Shown in pieces: positions 5,675 to 8,512 of a DNA stretch of 8,512 nt. Made by a program: the position numbers and the translations under genes. The notes beneath the pieces were generated by a model. That model worked only from the letters and a program-made list of their open reading frames with translations, did not search any database and had not been told where the DNA came from. Source of the DNA: Clostridia bacterium (GTDB taxonomy: Bacteria > Bacillota > Clostridia > Christensenellales > HGM11417); contig JAFQWR010000051.1 in NCBI GenBank assembly GCA_017407365.1, positions 1-8,512 on the forward strand, in the 5' to 3' direction. The first letter of the stretch is position 1. The number at the start of each line of letters is the position of its first letter.

Positions 5675-8512
5675 TTACTCCTTGTCTGCTGCTGCTAAGC
5701 GCTTGTAGCTTTCTAAGCGAGCCTTGCTGTCTGCCTCCGTCTTAGCGAACAGGGTAGCAGCGATTTCGGGCTGCATCTTCTTGAGGGAAGCGTAGCGGGT
5801 TTCGCCTGCCATAAACGCCTGATAGTCACCCGTGGGCTCCTTGGAATCGAGCGTGAAGGGATTCTTGCCTTCTGCGAGGAGAGCGGGGTTGTAGCGATAT
5901 AACTGCCAGTAGCCGCACTCTACAGCCTTCTTCTCTTCTTCCTGCGTCTTGCTCATGTTGATACCGTGGTTGATGCAGGGAGCGTAAGCGATGATGATGG
6001 AGGGGCCGGGATATGCCTCTGCCTCAGCGAGAGCCTTGAGGTACTGAGCCTGGTTTGCACCCATAGCAACCTGAGCAACGTATACATAGCCGTAGCTCAT
6101 AGCCATCATGCCGAGGTCTTTCTTCTTAACGCGCTTACCTGCGGCAGCAAATTTAGCAACAGAACCTGTAGGCGTGGACTTACTTGCCTGACCGCCGGTG
6201 TTGGAATATACCTCGGTGTCTACAACCAGAACGTTAACGTCCTCGTTCATAGCAAGCACGTGATCCAATCCGCCGTAGCCGATGTCGTATGCCCAGCCGT
6301 CGCCGCCGAAGATCCAGATGGACTTCTTAACGAGCATATCCTTTTCTGCAAGGATAGCGTCTACCAAAGCCTTTTCCTCTGCATCGTAGTCGGTGCAGGT
6401 GGTGAGCTTTTCGATGAGAGCTGCAGCTGCTGCCTTGGAAGCCTCTGCATTGTTCATACCCTCGAGCCAAGCGTCTAATACAGCCTTGCATTCGGGACAT
6501 TCTACCCACATTTCAGCAAGCTTTGCAACGTTTTCAGCAAGCTTTGCTCTGCGCTGGGTAACAGCAAGGTTCATGCCGTAGCCGAACTCTGCGTTATCCT
6601 CGAACAGGGAGTTTGCCCATGCGGGACCGTGACCCTGCTTGTTTACGGAGTAGGGGCAGGTGGGAGCGGAGCCACCGTAGATAGAGGAGCAACCCGTTGC
6701 GTTTGCAACGATCATGCGATCGCCAAACAGCTGGGTGATTGCCTTGATATAGGGAGTTTCGCCGCAGCCTGCGCAAGCGCCGGAGAACTCGAACAGGGGC
6801 TGGCAGAACTGAGAGCCCTTAACCGTTTCTTTCTTGAACTTGGAGGTATCCTGTGCGGGCAGAGCAACTGCATAATCCCAGTTTGCTGCTTCCTTTTCCT
6901 GCGTAGCGATGGGCTTCATTACAAGAGCCTTCGTCTTGGAGGGACATACGTTAGCGCAGCTGCCGCAACCGGTACAATCAAGGGGAGACACCTGCATTCT
7001 GTATGCAAGACCTGCAAGACCGGTAGCGGGCTTGGTTACGAAGCCCTCGGGAACCTCTGCGTTTGCTTCCACGAGTGCGGGACGGATTGCCGCATGGGGG
7101 CAAACGAACGCACACTGGTTACATTGGATACAGTTCTCGGGAATCCATTCGGGAACGTTAACGGCGATACCGCGTTTTTCGAACTGCGTGGTAGCAGTGG
7201 GCACGCAACCGGTGGGGTCGAATGCGGAAACGGGCAGGCTGTCGCCCTTCTGAGCGAGAATGGGATGAACGAAGGTCTTGAAGTATTCGTTTTCTGCAAC
7301 GGCTACGTAGGGAGCGCCCTCGGTGGTCGTCTTCCAGGATTCGGGATACTTTACCTCATGCAGCTCTTCGGAAGCGAGGTCGATTGCGTCGTGGTTCATC
7401 TTAACCACAGCCTCACCCTTCTTGCCGTAAGACTTAACAACTGCCTTCTTCATGTATTCCACTGCTTCTGCATAGGGAATAACGTCTGCAAGCTTGAAGA
7501 ATGCCGCCTGCATGATACCGTTGATACGGGTGGAGCCCAGACCAACCTTAACACCGAGCGAGGTAGCGTCGATGTTGTAGAAGCGCAGACCCTTGTTTGC
7601 AATCTGCTGCTTCATAGCGGCGGGAAGGTTTGCCTCCAGCTCCTCTAAGGTCGTCCAACGGGAGTTGAGCAGGAATACACTGCCGTCCTTTGCGTCGGAG
7701 AGCATATCGTAACGGGTTACGTAGGAGGGGTTGTGGCAAGCGATGAATTCAGCCTGATCGATGAGATAGGAAGACTGAATGGGCTTTTTACCGAAGCGCA
7801 GGTGCGAAACGGTGAGACCGCCGGACTTCTTGCTGTCGTAAGCAAAGTAGCCCTGTGCGTAAAGATCGGTGTTGTCACCAATGATCTTGATGCTGTTTTT
7901 GTTTGCGCCAACCGTACCGTCGGAGCCTAAGCCGTAGAACTTGCAACGGATGGTGCCTGCGGGTGCTGCGTCAACCAGCTCGTCAACAGCAAGAGAGGTG
8001 CCGGTAACGTCATCGTTGATACCAACGGTGAAGTGGTTGATGCTGTTTGCGCTTTCCATATTTTTGTAGATAGCGTAAACCATCGAGGGGTTGAACTCCT
8101 TGGAGCCCAGACCGTAGCGGCCGCCTAAAACGGTGATGTCGCTCATGCCCTCTTCCTTTAATGCTGCAACAACGTCGAGATATAAGGGCTCGCCTAAAGA
8201 GCCTGCCTCTTTGGTGCGGTCGAGAACGGAGATCTTTTTAACCGTTTTGGGAAGCGCTGCAACGAATTTTGCGGATACGAAGGGACGGTACAGACGAACC
8301 TTGATTACGCCGTACTTTTTGCCCTTTTGCTCGTTGAGGTAGGTGATCGTTTCGTCAACTGCATCTGCGCCGCTGCCCATGATTACGATAACCTCTTCTG
8401 CGTCGGGTGCGCCAACGTAGTCGAACAGGTTGTACTTTCTGCCGGTGAGGTTGCCAACCTTAGCCATCATTTCCTCTACGATAGCGGGAGCAGCAAGGTA
8501 ATACTTGTTGGC
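5675..8512 (-). CDS. nifJ: Pyruvate:ferredoxin (flavodoxin) oxidoreductase, N-terminus cut by window edge
   Basis: It catalyses pyruvate + CoA + oxidised ferredoxin to acetyl-CoA + CO2 + reduced ferredoxin in the cytoplasm and is central to anaerobic fermentation. The frame is open to 8512, so 945 residues are present; the ATG at 8470 is internal. About 230 N-terminal residues of the usual 1,170-1,200 lie outside. Counting from that internal Met: GAPDAEEVIVIMGSG (20-34); GLGSDGTVGANKNSIKIIG (180-198), typical of the family; a two-cluster ferredoxin domain with Cys447/450/453/457 and Cys499/502/505/509; the catalytic-domain CAGCGET (566-572) and TGCSSIYGG (592-600), where Cys566, 569 and 594 with Cys831 (YAPCINHG) match the proximal [4Fe-4S] ligands; and the thiamine diphosphate/Mg motif GGDGWAYDIGYGG (722-734) then YSNTGGQ. 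All domains are fused in one chain, as in the homodimeric bacterial enzyme, and all visible cofactor residues are intact. It converges on the sugar isomerase gene and has its own terminator. Confidence 0.98.
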   Translation of the reverse strand, partial: ANKYYLAAPAIVEEMMAKVGNLTGRKYNLFDYVGAPDAEEVIVIMGSGADAVDETITYLNEQKGKKYGVIKVRLYRPFVSAKFVAALPKTVKKISVLDRTKEAGSLGEPLYLDVVAALKEEGMSDITVLGGRYGLGSKEFNPSMVYAIYKNMESANSINHFTVGINDDVTGTSLAVDELVDAAPAGTIRCKFYGLGSDGTVGANKNSIKIIGDNTDLYAQGYFAYDSKKSGGLTVSHLRFGKKPIQSSYLIDQAEFIACHNPSYVTRYDMLSDAKDGSVFLLNSRWTTLEELEANLPAAMKQQIANKGLRFYNIDATSLGVKVGLGSTRINGIMQAAFFKLADVIPYAEAVEYMKKAVVKSYGKKGEAVVKMNHDAIDLASEELHEVKYPESWKTTTEGAPYVAVAENEYFKTFVHPILAQKGDSLPVSAFDPTGCVPTATTQFEKRGIAVNVPEWIPENCIQCNQCAFVCPHAAIRPALVEANAEVPEGFVTKPATGLAGLAYRMQVSPLDCTGCGSCANVCPSKTKALVMKPIATQEKEAANWDYAVALPAQDTSKFKKETVKGSQFCQPLFEFSGACAGCGETPYIKAITQLFGDRMIVANATGCSSIYGGSAPTCPYSVNKQGHGPAWANSLFEDNAEFGYGMNLAVTQRRAKLAENVAKLAEMWVECPECKAVLDAWLEGMNNAEASKAAAAALIEKLTTCTDYDAEEKALVDAILAEKDMLVKKSIWIFGGDGWAYDIGYGGLDHVLAMNEDVNVLVVDTEVYSNTGGQASKSTPTGSVAKFAAAGKRVKKKDLGMMAMSYGYVYVAQVAMGANQAQYLKALAEAEAYPGPSIIIAYAPCINHGINMSKTQEEEKKAVECGYWQLYRYNPALLAEGKNPFTLDSKEPTGDYQAFMAGETRYASLKKMQPEIAATLFAKTEADSKARLESYKRLAAADKE

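Noticed and set aside
6629..7648. A 339-codon open frame on the plus strand, antisense to the oxidoreductase
   Set aside because: It lies wholly opposite intact, strongly conserved oxidoreductase domains and is Cys/Gly/Val-rich in the way reverse-frame readings of biased codons are. No ribosome site or promoter supports it.

Overview
The window looks like chromosomal DNA from an anaerobic Gram-positive bacterium, most likely an uncultured Clostridia-type Bacillota. The support is a homodimeric-type pyruvate:ferredoxin oxidoreductase, strong AGGAGG-like Shine-Dalgarno sites, textbook TTGACA/TATAAT promoters, T-tailed intrinsic terminators, and a secreted BspA-like leucine-rich-repeat protein of the kind common in gut Clostridia. 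The taxonomic call is inference; no rRNA or marker gene is present.

Layout: (1) Positions 1-2739, minus strand: a two-gene envelope/secretion unit. A near-perfect consensus promoter (2711-2739) drives a secreted, very acidic protein of unknown function (1245-2582). After a 67-base gap holding a strong hairpin with no T tract comes a membrane-anchored FN3-like/leucine-rich-repeat protein (start 1177) that runs off the left edge. The LRR gene is open to the window edge and has no in-window stop. (2) Positions 2740-2985: an AT-rich divergent intergenic region with palindromes and a short tandem repeat. (3) Positions 2986-5483, plus strand: a small secreted protein with a C-terminus resembling YwmB, then a YghO-like GNAT-fold protein with its own promoter, then a xylose-isomerase-like TIM-barrel sugar phosphate isomerase/epimerase. 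A terminator-like hairpin lies between the last two. (4) Positions 5484-5674: a convergent terminator region. (5) Positions 5675-8512, minus strand: pyruvate:ferredoxin oxidoreductase, lacking its N-terminus, which lies beyond the right edge.

The plus-strand genes and the oxidoreductase look like housekeeping metabolism. The left unit is AT-richer, encodes exported products, and carries a dense set of symmetric DNA around its promoter, so it looks like a separately regulated, possibly accessory surface module. I see no CRISPR array, transposase, tRNA or rRNA, and no recognisable defence or biosynthetic system. The least explained part of the window is the left exported pair and its control region.
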